Shown: positions 26,365 through 35,236 of the stretch, piece after piece
Position numbering within the stretch: the first letter of the stretch is position 1
How the letters are laid out: every line of letters begins with the position of its first letter
DNA from: Martelella sp. NC20
GTDB lineage: Bacteria > Pseudomonadota > Alphaproteobacteria > Rhizobiales > Rhizobiaceae
DNA length: 64,000 nucleotides
Assembly (NCBI RefSeq): GCF_013459645.1
Contig: NZ_CP054861.1
Location: 2,468,001 to 2,532,000, forward strand
Reading direction: 5' to 3'
Notes under the pieces: generated by a model
Told to the model about the DNA's origin: nothing
Seen by the model: the letters and a program-made list of their open reading frames with translations, nothing else
Databases searched by the model: none
Made by a program: the position numbers and the translations under genes

Positions 26365-27552
26365 ATGGTGCGCACACAAAAACGGGAAGCGCGTCCTGGC
26401 CGCTACGGCTCGTTCGGGGGCCAGTTCGTCGCCCCCGTCCTGCTTCCGGTCCTCGACAGGCTGGAGGCGGCGTTCCGCAAGGCCTGGGCGGATCCCGCCT
26501 TCCACACGGAACTGACCTTCCTTCTCAACCGCTTCGTCGGCCGCCCGACGCCGCTGTTCGATATTCCGGCCTTTCCCAGCCGCGCCGGCGGCGCGCGGAT
26601 CGTGCTGAAACGCGACGACCTGACCTTCAATGGCGGCAATTACGCCAACTCGGCCGTCGGCCAGTGCCTGCTGGCGCGCCGCATGGGGCTTTCTTCCGTC
26701 GTGACCGATACCGGCTCCGGCCAGAACGGCATCGCGGCGGCGGCCACCGCGGCCCGTTTCGGCATGGGCTGCATCATCTACATGGGAACGCGCGATGCCG
26801 CCCAACAGCCGGCGGCGGTGAAGAAGATGCGCCTGTTCGGGGCGAAGCTCGAAATCGTCGACGACGCCGACCGGGCGCTGAGTGCCGCCACCAGCGCCGC
26901 GATCCGCCACTGGATGGGCCATTCGGCAACCGATGCCTATCTCGCCGGCGCGCCGATCGGCCCGCATCCCTATCCCGAAATGGTGGCCGCCTTCCAGTCG
27001 GTCATCGGCAAGGAAACCCGGCTCCAGCTCATCGAGGGCGGCATTTTTCCGGCGGCGGTGTTTTCCGCCGTCGGCGGTGGTTCCTCGACCATCGGCCTGT
27101 TTTCATCCTTCGTCGACGACCTCGCGATCCGGCTGGTCGCGGTCGAGGCCGCAGGTTCCGGCGAACCGGGCGCGCTGCATTCCGCCCGGCTTAAGCATGG
27201 CCAGCGCGGCATTTTCCACGGGGCGGAGACCCTGGTTCTGTCCGACGGCGAAGGGCAGATACTGCCGGCGGCCTCGATTGCGCCGGGGCTCGCCTATCCG
27301 GGTTCCGCGCCGCAGCTTGCCGATCTGGTCGAGCGCCGACGCGTCGAGACCGTTTCGGTGACGGATGGGCAGGCGCGCGCCGCCGTGCGCAGGCTTGCCG
27401 AAACCGAGGGCGTTCTGCTTTGCCTGGAGGCGGGACACGCGCTCGCCGCCGCCGAGCATGTGGCGCGCACGATGGAACCGCATGAGGTGGTCGTGGTCAT
27501 GGCGCCGTCATCGGGAGACAAGGACATCGATATTCTCTGGCAGGATGACTGA
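26365..27552 (+). CDS. TrpB-like protein lacking the PLP lysine (predicted non-canonical or pseudoenzyme)
   Basis: A 395-residue full-length homologue of tryptophan synthase beta: GSFGGQFVAPVLLPVL at the N-terminus, VGRPTPL, GPHPYPEMV, GGGSSTIG and GDKDI at the C-terminus. The PLP Schiff-base motif is changed. E. coli has GGAHKTNQVLGQ; here it is GGNYANSAVGQ (89-100 region), placing Tyr93 (TAC at 26641-26643) where Lys87 belongs and Asn92 for His86. The catalytic Glu109 is Asp115, and the SGRGDKD serine that binds the PLP ring nitrogen is replaced (PSSGDKD). Ordinary beta-replacement chemistry is not expected. GGAGAGGGG precedes the ATG. It lies in the importer-kinase operon directly before the second TrpA-like gene. 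Confidence 0.88.
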   Translation: MVRTQKREARPGRYGSFGGQFVAPVLLPVLDRLEAAFRKAWADPAFHTELTFLLNRFVGRPTPLFDIPAFPSRAGGARIVLKRDDLTFNGGNYANSAVGQCLLARRMGLSSVVTDTGSGQNGIAAAATAARFGMGCIIYMGTRDAAQQPAAVKKMRLFGAKLEIVDDADRALSAATSAAIRHWMGHSATDAYLAGAPIGPHPYPEMVAAFQSVIGKETRLQLIEGGIFPAAVFSAVGGGSSTIGLFSSFVDDLAIRLVAVEAAGSGEPGALHSARLKHGQRGIFHGAETLVLSDGEGQILPAASIAPGLAYPGSAPQLADLVERRRVETVSVTDGQARAAVRRLAETEGVLLCLEAGHALAAAEHVARTMEPHEVVVVMAPSSGDKDIDILWQDD

Positions 27553-27553
27553 C

Positions 27554-28387
27554 ATGGCGAAAAAAACCGACAAACGCCCAAATCGCATCGACGCCATGTT
27601 CGCCCGGCTTGCAAGGGAGAAGCGCAAGGCGTTCGCGACGTTCACGGTCGGCGGCGATCCGACATTCGGGGAAAGCCTCGCCCGGCTGAAGACATTCGTC
27701 AAGGCCGGCATCGACCTGATCGAGATCGGCTATCCGTTCTCCGATCCGATCCTCGACGGCGCGACGATCCAGAAGGCGAACCGGCGCGCGCTCGCCGCCG
27801 GCGGCAATCTTTCGAAGACCTTCGAACTTTGCACGGCCTTCAGGACCGGGGACGACACGACCCCGCTGGTGCTGATGGGCTATGCCAATCCGATCGTCGC
27901 GCTCGGCTATGAGCGGTTTGCGCAAAAGGCGGCCGAGGCCGGGATTGACGGCATCATCGCCGCCGACCTTCCGCTCCGCGAGGCAGGCGATCTGTTGAAG
28001 GCGCTCGCCCGCCACGGGCTCTACATGATCCCGCTGGCAGCGCCGACGCTGGAGGCCAGGGATTTCGCAGCGGATCAGCCGGGGCTCGGCGGCTTTCTCT
28101 ATTGCATACCGGTCGTCGGCCCCACCGGCGGCCCCTCGGCCTCGCAGGATGCGATTGCGGAAGCCGTCGAACGCTGCCGTCGCCAGGTCCGGCTTCCGGT
28201 CATGGTCGGCTTCGGCGTCAAGACGCCGGAGATGGCGGCGGGCGTTGCGAGCGTCGCCGACGGCGTTATCGTCGCCACCGCGCTGATCGACGCGTTCCTG
28301 GCGCTGGAACAGGAAATACCGGTCTCCGATCCCGCATTCCATAGCCGCATCGCGGAAACGGTGGCGAGGTTCCGGGCCGCGATATAG
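27554..28387 (+). CDS. TrpA-like protein 2 (tryptophan synthase alpha homologue)
   Basis: A 277-residue TIM-barrel protein nearer to standard TrpA than the copy at 20645. The catalytic residues are conserved: Glu57 in DLIEIGYPFSDP (TrpA Glu49) and Asp68 in LDGATIQ (TrpA Asp60), with FATFTVGGDP before them. The loop-6 region is YCIPVVGPTGGPS, keeping the Thr-Gly of TrpA, and the phosphate site has VGFGVKTPE. The last phosphate motif is VATALID instead of the usual GSAIV, a possible change in substrate. ATG 27554 begins one base after the TrpB-like stop; ATG 27545 is also in frame. It closes the operon and converges with the Crp-type gene. Confidence 0.87.
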   Translation: MAKKTDKRPNRIDAMFARLAREKRKAFATFTVGGDPTFGESLARLKTFVKAGIDLIEIGYPFSDPILDGATIQKANRRALAAGGNLSKTFELCTAFRTGDDTTPLVLMGYANPIVALGYERFAQKAAEAGIDGIIAADLPLREAGDLLKALARHGLYMIPLAAPTLEARDFAADQPGLGGFLYCIPVVGPTGGPSASQDAIAEAVERCRRQVRLPVMVGFGVKTPEMAAGVASVADGVIVATALIDAFLALEQEIPVSDPAFHSRIAETVARFRAAI

Positions 28388-28393
28388 CGCGGT

Positions 28394-29095
28394 TCATGTT
28401 GACTGAAGGCTTCTCAGTTTCGGCAGGTCGTGGATATCGATGGAATTGTATCCGACCTCCAAGATGCCGTCCGCCTCAAGTTCCTTGAGCACCCTGTGAA
28501 CACTCTGTCGGGAGACCGCCAGCATCGCGGCGATATCATATTGATTGATCGCGATCTGCTTTCGGTTCGTTTTTTCAGGGTGAAATCCAAGCTGGTCGAT
28601 ATAGTTCAGGAGGCAGCGCGCAACGCGGGCGGTGAGGCTGCCCGGAGCAAAACGATTGAACGATATCAATGACATCCGAACACGCAGACACATGAACTGA
28701 AGCATCGCCTTTGTCAGTTCAAGATCGGAGAAGATAAACTCCCTGAACTGATGGGCCGGAACGAAAATGGCCGTGCATGCGCCATTCGAGGTGGCGTGAT
28801 GGCTCGGGCGCTTGCCATCGAGCACGGACAGGAACCCGAAAACGTCGCCGGCCATCAGATCTCCGGATAGAAACCGGTCTCCGCTTTCAACGATGTTCTC
28901 CAGCCTGATGCTGCCGCGGATAATGAAGTAAATTCCGTCCACGGGGGCACCAAGCCTGGCGATCGGCTGGCGGTTGGCGAACTTCCTGACCGAGGCAAGC
29001 GCTGCGAGCTGCTCTTTCTGCTCGGAGGTCATCCCGCCCAGAAACTGATGGGTGTCGCTGAACACCCTGAAAAGCTGGGCAACACTTTCTGCCAT
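28394..29095 (-). CDS. Crp/Fnr-family transcriptional regulator
   Basis: A 233-residue regulator with an N-terminal cyclic-nucleotide-binding fold (IYFIIRGSIRLENIVESGDR, AGDVFGFLSVLDGKRPS) and a C-terminal winged HTH (NQYDIAAMLAVSRQSVHRVL followed by KELEADGIL). There is no N-terminal cysteine cluster, so it is not an oxygen-sensing FNR. The start is ATG 29095 with GGGAG about 7 bases before it. It is the last gene on the minus strand behind the TRAP importer genes, 135 bases after DctM, and may control that importer. Confidence 0.88.
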   Translation of the reverse strand: MAESVAQLFRVFSDTHQFLGGMTSEQKEQLAALASVRKFANRQPIARLGAPVDGIYFIIRGSIRLENIVESGDRFLSGDLMAGDVFGFLSVLDGKRPSHHATSNGACTAIFVPAHQFREFIFSDLELTKAMLQFMCLRVRMSLISFNRFAPGSLTARVARCLLNYIDQLGFHPEKTNRKQIAINQYDIAAMLAVSRQSVHRVLKELEADGILEVGYNSIDIHDLPKLRSLQST

Positions 29096-29230
29096 ATTCG
29101 CACTCCCTCGCTGCCGGCCGGCGGAAGAATGTAACAAAGGATACAATCCCGCAATCGGTTTTCCATCCGGTCGCTCGTGGAGACGGGGAGATTTCGTGTT
29201 TTCGGTGATCCGGCTTTTGCCGGCAATGCT

Positions 29231-30499
29231 TTACCGAGCGTTGACCAGCGCCATTGCAATCCAGGGCTGGAAGGTCACCAGCAGCAGGCACAGGATCATC
29301 AGCAATACAAAGGGTATGGCCGCCCGGCAGACGAACCCGAAATTTTCCTTGAAGGCCGTCATCGCCACGATCAGGTTCAGCCCGAGCGGGGGTGTCAGAA
29401 TGCCGATTTCCAGGTTCAGAACGATGATCACGCCCAGATGCGTGCTGCCAACGCCGTAAGCCTCGGCCAGCGGCTTCAGCAGCGGCGCGGCGATGGCGAT
29501 GGACGACGCCGTATCCATGAAGCAGCCGATGGCCAGCAGCAACACATTGGTCAGCAACAGGAACATGGTCTGGTTGTGCACATGGTCCGTCATGAACGCG
29601 ATTATCTGGTCCGGGATCCGGTGTTCGGCGATGACCAGATTGAGGGAAACGGCGACGGCGATCAGCGGAAACAGCGCGCCCACCAGCTTCGCCGATTCCA
29701 CGCATATCTGAACATAGTCGCGGGATTTCAGCTCCCTGTAGAACACGACCTCCACCACAAGCGCATAAAGCAGTGCAATGGCGGCGGATTCGGTCGGGGA
29801 GTAATAGCCGCTGTAGATTCCGCCGAGCAGTATGACCGGCATCAGGAGGGCCGGAATGCCCCGAAAGGCGGCCTTGCCCAGATCGGTCAGGCTGAAAGGC
29901 TGGCGCGGTACCTTCCAGTTGACGGCGATGGCATAGATCGAAAACACGCCTGTCAGCAGAAGTCCCGGTCCGATGCCGGCCAGAAACAGGTCTGCGATAT
30001 TGGTTTCGGTGACGACGCCATAAAGGATCATCGGCAAGGACGGCGGGATGACGATGCCCAATGTGCCGCCCGCGCACAGCGCTCCCAGCGCAAAGGACCG
30101 GGAATAACCGTTCGCGATCAGCGCCGGATACAGGACCGATCCCACCGCCAGCATCGTCACGATGGAAGAGCCTGAAATCGCGGAAAACACCGCGCAGGAC
30201 AGGATCGTGGCCACCGCCAGTCCGCCCGGAATGGACCGGGTCAGCGCGGTCATGACCGCCACCAGCCGCGCGGCGATGCTGCCCCGGCCCATCACCGCGC
30301 CCACAAGGATGAACAGAGGCACCGACAGGATCAACTCGCGATCCATCGTCGCCCACATGTCCTGAAGCAGATATTCAAGCGCGCCGCCGCCCCAGACAAG
30401 GTGGATGATGGCGGCGACGAACATCAGGATCAGCACCAGCTCGACCCGAAGGATCAGGAGCAGGACCGCGATCCCCAGCAGAACCAGAGCCACTGTCAT
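29231..30499 (-). CDS. TRAP transporter large membrane subunit (DctM-like)
   Basis: A 422-residue inner-membrane protein with about twelve hydrophobic segments. It has TRAP DctM hallmarks: VPLFILVGAVMGRGSIAARL, SGSSIVTMLAVGSVLYPALI, GGTLGIVIPPSLPMILYG and LGVIIVLNLEIGILTPPLGLN. The start ATG 30499 overlaps the DctQ stop by 3 bases; the much longer open frame upstream is antisense to dctQ. With the DctQ and DctP genes it forms a secondary importer for an organic acid or similar anion. Confidence 0.92.
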   Translation of the reverse strand: MTVALVLLGIAVLLLILRVELVLILMFVAAIIHLVWGGGALEYLLQDMWATMDRELILSVPLFILVGAVMGRGSIAARLVAVMTALTRSIPGGLAVATILSCAVFSAISGSSIVTMLAVGSVLYPALIANGYSRSFALGALCAGGTLGIVIPPSLPMILYGVVTETNIADLFLAGIGPGLLLTGVFSIYAIAVNWKVPRQPFSLTDLGKAAFRGIPALLMPVILLGGIYSGYYSPTESAAIALLYALVVEVVFYRELKSRDYVQICVESAKLVGALFPLIAVAVSLNLVIAEHRIPDQIIAFMTDHVHNQTMFLLLTNVLLLAIGCFMDTASSIAIAAPLLKPLAEAYGVGSTHLGVIIVLNLEIGILTPPLGLNLIVAMTAFKENFGFVCRAAIPFVLLMILCLLLVTFQPWIAMALVNAR

Positions 30500-30999
30500 T
30501 CCGTCTGTTCCTCTTCGGCGGGCCCCAGTTCGGGAAAGGCCGCATAGATCAGGTGGCGCAGGGCGGAGATGACAAATGCGACGGGCAGGACCATCTGCAC
30601 CGGCCAGATCAGCCAGCCCAATGTCAGGTCGCGATCTCCGATCATGCGGGAAAACAACACCATGTTCAGGGCGCCCCATGCCAAGAACAGCAGGATTGCA
30701 GCCGAGGCGACCCGACCGGCGCGGCGCGCGGGCATTTCGGCGCGGCCCTGGGTGACGAAATCCAGGAATTTGGGCCTGAGATGCGCGCCGCTGGCGGTGG
30801 CAAGCCCGAAACCCGCCATGGCGCACAGAATCAGTGCGTAAACCGCAAACTTGACGGAGCCGAACAGTCCCTGCGCGAAGACTTCACGCCCGATCACATC
30901 CATGGACAGGGCGGCCAGCACGGCCGAGAAGGTCAGAATGACGATGGCTTTCTCGATGGTCGATATCACCTTCAGAAAGCGTCGGAGCATGCGGATCAT
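30496..30999 (-). CDS. TRAP transporter small membrane subunit (DctQ-like)
   Basis: A 167-residue membrane protein with four hydrophobic helices (about 15-38, 50-70, 95-115, 128-150) and the DctQ-type first helix followed by MDVIGREVFAQGLFGSVKF. It ends in an acidic tail, EEEQTE. It lies 70 bases after the DctP stop and overlaps DctM, as is usual for TRAP operons. Confidence 0.88.
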   Translation of the reverse strand: MIRMLRRFLKVISTIEKAIVILTFSAVLAALSMDVIGREVFAQGLFGSVKFAVYALILCAMAGFGLATASGAHLRPKFLDFVTQGRAEMPARRAGRVASAAILLFLAWGALNMVLFSRMIGDRDLTLGWLIWPVQMVLPVAFVISALRHLIYAAFPELGPAEEEQTE

Positions 31000-31069
31000 G
31001 AGGGGCTTCTTCTGGAGAAACGAACGGGAACACGGCTGGCAGCGCGTCTCCTGCTTCCGGCTTCAGGCA

Positions 31070-32068
31070 TCATGATCCACAGTCAGCCTTTGCGGTCTGG
31101 ACGGCTTCGAAAAACCCGGTGGCATCGCCACTCAGTTCGCTCAGGGATTTGTCCCAGGTGGCGTGCGCCGCATCCTTCCAGAGCTGCTCCTGCTCAGGCG
31201 TCAGGTGGACGATCGTGCCGCCGGTTTGCGTAAGCTTCTCCGACATTATTTTCTCAAAGGCATCGATTTCCTGCAGCTTGGCGTCGAATTCCATCACCGA
31301 CAGGGCGTCGGTCAGGGCGGCCTTCTGCTGATCGTCGAGCTTGGCCCAGCTCCGCGGCGACATGATCACCGCTCCCAGACTGAACAGCACGTCCGCCCGG
31401 GTATAGACGGGCAGGGTCTCGGTCAGCCCGGACGCCATCGCATAGCTCAGTCCGAAGTTCACCGCGTCCACCAGATGCGTGCTTGCCGCGGAGGGGGTGT
31501 CTTCGGCCGGCAAGGGCAGGGGCGTGGCGCCGATCGACTGGAAGAAGTTGATCGAAGATCTGGAGGGGGCGCTGCGCACCTTCTTGCCCTTCAGGAGATC
31601 CGGCGACACCAGCGGCACGGATCCGACCATGGCCTGATGCTCGACAGGAGCAAAGGTGAGCAAGTGAAATTTCCTCCCCGCCGCCTTCCGGGCCGTTTCG
31701 GTCAGCTTGGGAACCACGCACACGGTCTGTTCGTCGCTGTCGAACATGAACGGGAACATCAGCGTATCAAACTCGGGCACGATGCCGGACAGGATCGGCA
31801 ATGATCCCGACCACATATCGATCCTGCCGCTCAAGGCGCTTGTCAGGGTGTCGCCCATTGAGCCAAGCTGTCCGGCGTAGAATATCTCGATCTTGACCTG
31901 ACCGTCGGAAAGCTCTTCGACTTTTTGGGCATAGGCCTGCGCCTGCCTCGCCCAGATCGTCGAGTCCTGAGCGCCGGTCGCCAGTTTCAGCGTTACCGGT
32001 TCGGCCTGCGCCGCGGTCGCCATGCAGGCGATAAGGGCGGTCAGCAGCCCTTTGACAGAAATCCTCAT
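31070..32068 (-). CDS. TRAP transporter solute-binding protein (DctP family)
   Basis: A 332-residue periplasmic protein. The signal peptide is MRISVKGLLTALIACMATAA with AQA cleavage near residue 22. The DctP fold is shown by GQVKIEIFYAGQLGSMGDTL, a conserved ligand-gripping region around LLKGKKVRSAPSRSSINFFQ (Arg in VRSAPS), and AEDTPSAASTHLVDAVNFGL. It is first in the dctP-dctQ-dctM-crp minus-strand unit and is divergent from cysD. The ligand is unknown. A carboxylate-type ligand is the family norm. Confidence 0.9.
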   Translation of the reverse strand: MRISVKGLLTALIACMATAAQAEPVTLKLATGAQDSTIWARQAQAYAQKVEELSDGQVKIEIFYAGQLGSMGDTLTSALSGRIDMWSGSLPILSGIVPEFDTLMFPFMFDSDEQTVCVVPKLTETARKAAGRKFHLLTFAPVEHQAMVGSVPLVSPDLLKGKKVRSAPSRSSINFFQSIGATPLPLPAEDTPSAASTHLVDAVNFGLSYAMASGLTETLPVYTRADVLFSLGAVIMSPRSWAKLDDQQKAALTDALSVMEFDAKLQEIDAFEKIMSEKLTQTGGTIVHLTPEQEQLWKDAAHATWDKSLSELSGDATGFFEAVQTAKADCGS

Positions 32069-32444
32069 CGGCCTCCCCCGGATGATTGGTTCAATTGATA
32101 AGTTTAGCCGCGAACCTTCCCGCGGATTGTCCAGATTGTTACGTTTCTCCCGATTTCGTCGTCCGGGCGAACCCGCGGAACTGACCGAGCCTGCTGTAAA
32201 ATGAGTGATTTACCTTTGTTTCGAGCATGGCATGACTGTCATCCTTTGAGTAGTGCCTTTCACGCGGAACGGTAGAACAATCTCGCATGCCGCCGGCCCT
32301 TGCCAGGGGTCGGCAGGCCCGTAGGATTTTTTTCCAAGAACCCTGGGATCAATGGTCAAAATGAGATTTACTTCTCATGCTGAACCTTTATTCATAGGCC
32401 GCATTTAGAAAATTCGGTTTCATTCATATTATCGGGAATATTCA
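32069..32444. other. Divergent intergenic region between dctP and cysD
   Basis: A 376-base control region with no credible gene. It must hold promoters for both directions. An imperfect GC hairpin (about 32292-32314, GCCGGCCC...GGGTCGGC) is followed 12 bases later by a run of seven T (32327-32333). That could be a leader hairpin for cysD, but the distance to the T-run is too long for a standard terminator. The last 100 bases before cysD are AT-rich, ending in CGGGAATATTC just before the ATG. Confidence 0.5.
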
Positions 32445-33344
32445 ATGGCTCTTACCCATTTGCAGAGACTGGAGGCGGAATCGATTCACATCTTCCGCGA
32501 GGTCGCCGCAAGCTTTTCCAGACCGGTGATGCTGTATTCGATCGGCAAGGATTCGTCGGTGATGATGCATCTGGCGATGAAGGCGTTCTATCCGGCAAAG
32601 CCGCCGTTTCCGTTCCTCCATGTCGACACGACCTGGAAGTTCCAGGCGATGTATGACTTTCGGCGGCAGATGGCGGAGGATCTGGGCATCGACCTTCTGG
32701 TCCACGTCAATCCGGATGGGGTTGAGGGCGGCATCAATCCCTTCGATCACGGCTCCAACACCCATACCCATATCTGGAAGACGGTCGGTCTCAGACAGGC
32801 GCTCGACAAATACGGCTTCGACGCCGCTTTCGGCGGCGCGCGGCGCGACGAGGAGAAATCGCGCGCCAAGGAGCGGATATTCTCGTTCCGCAATGCGCAA
32901 CATGCCTGGGACCCGAAGAACCAGCGTCCGGAAATGTGGAAGACCTACAATACCCGCGTCGGCAAGGGTGAATCGATCCGGGTTTTCCCGCTGTCGAACT
33001 GGACCGAACTCGACATCTGGCAATATATCATGAAGGAGAATATCCCGATCGTGCCGCTCTATTTTGCGGCGAAACGCCCGGTGGTCGAGCGCGACGGCGC
33101 GCTGATCATGGTCGATGACGCGCGCATGCCGATCGGCCCGGACGAGGCCGTGACGGAGAGGATGGTCCGTTTCCGCACGCTCGGATGCTATCCGCTGACG
33201 GGCGCCGTGGAATCGGATGCCAGCGACTTGCAGGCGATCGTGCGCGAGATGCTGACGGCCAGAACCTCGGAACGTCAGGGCCGCATGATCGACAAGGACG
33301 AAGCCGGCTCGATGGAGAAGAAGAAGCGCGAGGGGTATTTCTGA
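32445..33344 (+). CDS. cysD: Sulfate adenylyltransferase subunit 2
   Basis: A 299-residue ATP sulfurylase small subunit, forming adenosine 5'-phosphosulfate from ATP and sulfate together with CysN. The PP-loop is SIGKDSS (32-38). Family strings [37 protein letters not shown] and [15 protein letters not shown] are all present. The length is normal. Its stop overlaps the CysN/C start by one base. In rhizobia the same pair is called nodPQ when it serves Nod-factor sulfation; sequence alone does not separate the two uses. Confidence 0.96.
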   Translation: MALTHLQRLEAESIHIFREVAASFSRPVMLYSIGKDSSVMMHLAMKAFYPAKPPFPFLHVDTTWKFQAMYDFRRQMAEDLGIDLLVHVNPDGVEGGINPFDHGSNTHTHIWKTVGLRQALDKYGFDAAFGGARRDEEKSRAKERIFSFRNAQHAWDPKNQRPEMWKTYNTRVGKGESIRVFPLSNWTELDIWQYIMKENIPIVPLYFAAKRPVVERDGALIMVDDARMPIGPDEAVTERMVRFRTLGCYPLTGAVESDASDLQAIVREMLTARTSERQGRMIDKDEAGSMEKKKREGYF

Positions 33345-35236
33345 TGGTCGAGGATTTCTCCGGCGACATGATCGCCTATCTCGCCGAGCAGGAAAAGAAA
33401 TCGCTGCTGCGGTTTCTGACCTGCGGCTCTGTCGATGACGGCAAGTCGACCCTGATCGGCCGGCTGCTTTACGATACCAAGCTGATCTTCGAGGACCAGC
33501 TCGCCTCGCTCGAACGCGACAGCGCCCGGCACGGCACCACCGGCGAGGACATCGACTTCGCGCTGCTGGTGGACGGGCTGGAGTCCGAGCGCGAGCAGGG
33601 CATCACCATCGATGTCGCCTATCGCTTCTTTGCGACCGCGAAACGCAAGTTCATCGTCGCCGATACCCCCGGCCACGAGGAATATACCCGCAACATGGCC
33701 ACCGGCGCCTCGACCGCCGATCTTGCCATCGTGCTGGTCGACAGCCGCCAGGGCATTCTGCCGCAGACCCGCCGGCATTCGTTCATCGCCTCGCTGCTCG
33801 GCATCCGCCATATCGTGGTGGCGATCAACAAGATCGACCTGATGGATTATTCGCAGGAGGTCTACGACAACATCGTCGCCGATTATCTGGAATTCGCGAA
33901 GGATCTCGGGTTCGAGACGATCGTGCCGATCCCGATTTCGGCGCGCTACGGCGACAATGTCACCCTGCCTTCGCAAAACATGCCGTGGTATCAGGGGCCG
34001 GCCCTGCTTGACCATCTCGAAACGGTTCCGGTCGCCTCCGATCTTGCCGAAAAGCCGTTCCGGATGCCGGTGCAGCTCGTCGTCCGCCCCAACCTCAATT
34101 TCCGCGGCTTTGCCGGACAGATCGCGTCCGGCCGGGTTGCCGTCGGCGATCGGGTCACGGTCGCCAAGTCCGGAAAGTCCTCGACGATCCGCCAGATCGC
34201 GACCATGGACGGCGATCTCGACAGCGCCGAGGCCGGGCAGGCGGTGACGCTTGCGCTCGATGACGAGATCGAGGTCTCGCGCGGCAATATTCTGGTGGCT
34301 CCCGATGGCCGGCCAGACGTTGCTGACCAGTTTCAGGCGAAGATCATATGGTTCGATGCAGAGGCGATGATCCCCGGCCGTTCCTATATCCTGCGGACCG
34401 AGGCCGACCAGACGCCGGCGACGATAACCGCCCTCAAATATCAGGTGAACATCAACACTTTCGCCCATGAGGCGGCCAAGGCGCTCCACATGAATGAAGT
34501 CGGGGTGTGCAACATCTCGACCCAGGCGCCGATCGTGTTCGATGCCTATGCGGACAACCGCGCCACCGGCAATTTCGTGATCATCGACCGGATTTCCAAC
34601 AAGACCGTCGGCGCCGGCATGATCGATTTCGCGCTGCGCCGGGCGCAAAATGTCCACTGGCAGGCGGTCGAGGTCAACAAGAAGGCTCATGCCGATCTGA
34701 AAGCCCAGACGCCGGCGGTGCTGTGGTTCACCGGACTTTCGGGCTCGGGCAAATCGACGGTCGCCAACGCGCTGGAAAAGATCCTTCACGCCAAGGGCAA
34801 GCACACCTACCTGCTTGACGGCGACAATGTCCGCCACGGCCTCAACCGCGATCTCGGTTTCACCGCCGAGGACCGGGTCGAGAATATCCGTCGCGTGGCC
34901 GAGGTGGCCAGGCTCATGGCCGATGCCGGACTGGTCGTGCTGGTGTCCTTCATCTCGCCGTTCCGCTCCGAACGGCGGTTCGCGCGCGAGATGATGGATG
35001 ATGGCGAGTTCATCGAGATTTTCATCGACACCCCGATCGAAGTCTGCGCCGAGCGGGACCCGAAGGGGCTCTACAGAAAGGCACAGGCCGGCGAGATCGC
35101 CAATTTCACCGGCATATCCTCGCCTTACGAAGCGCCGGAAAACGCCGAACTTCACCTTCACACCGTCGGCCACGATCCCTTCGAGCTGGCAAGCCGGATC
35201 GAGGAATTCCTCACCAATCGGGAGACGGGGGAATGA
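33344..35236 (+). CDS. cysNC: Bifunctional sulfate adenylyltransferase subunit 1 / APS kinase
   Basis: A 630-residue fusion. The N-terminal GTPase (CysN) has G1 GSVDDGKST (28-36), [17 protein letters not shown] and NKIDLMDYS. The C-terminal APS kinase (CysC) starts near residue 455 with P-loop GLSGSGKST and continues [18 protein letters not shown] and [11 protein letters not shown]. It couples GTP hydrolysis to APS formation and then makes PAPS, as in rhizobial NodQ. The start is ATG 33344, overlapping the cysD stop; a longer upstream frame overlaps cysD and is rejected. It overlaps cysQ by 4 bases. Confidence 0.95.
   Translation: MVEDFSGDMIAYLAEQEKKSLLRFLTCGSVDDGKSTLIGRLLYDTKLIFEDQLASLERDSARHGTTGEDIDFALLVDGLESEREQGITIDVAYRFFATAKRKFIVADTPGHEEYTRNMATGASTADLAIVLVDSRQGILPQTRRHSFIASLLGIRHIVVAINKIDLMDYSQEVYDNIVADYLEFAKDLGFETIVPIPISARYGDNVTLPSQNMPWYQGPALLDHLETVPVASDLAEKPFRMPVQLVVRPNLNFRGFAGQIASGRVAVGDRVTVAKSGKSSTIRQIATMDGDLDSAEAGQAVTLALDDEIEVSRGNILVAPDGRPDVADQFQAKIIWFDAEAMIPGRSYILRTEADQTPATITALKYQVNINTFAHEAAKALHMNEVGVCNISTQAPIVFDAYADNRATGNFVIIDRISNKTVGAGMIDFALRRAQNVHWQAVEVNKKAHADLKAQTPAVLWFTGLSGSGKSTVANALEKILHAKGKHTYLLDGDNVRHGLNRDLGFTAEDRVENIRRVAEVARLMADAGLVVLVSFISPFRSERRFAREMMDDGEFIEIFIDTPIEVCAERDPKGLYRKAQAGEIANFTGISSPYEAPENAELHLHTVGHDPFELASRIEEFLTNRETGE

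Noticed and set aside
26365..28387. Ordinary trpBA tryptophan synthase operon
   Set aside because: The TrpB protein lacks the PLP lysine and the genes are embedded in a sugar importer-kinase operon with another TrpA-like gene.
32292..32333. Rho-independent terminator in the cysD leader
   Set aside because: The stem is imperfect and the T-run begins 12 bases after it, too far for a standard terminator.
33275..35173. A 632-codon minus-strand open frame
   Set aside because: It is antisense to cysNC and shows no family similarity.
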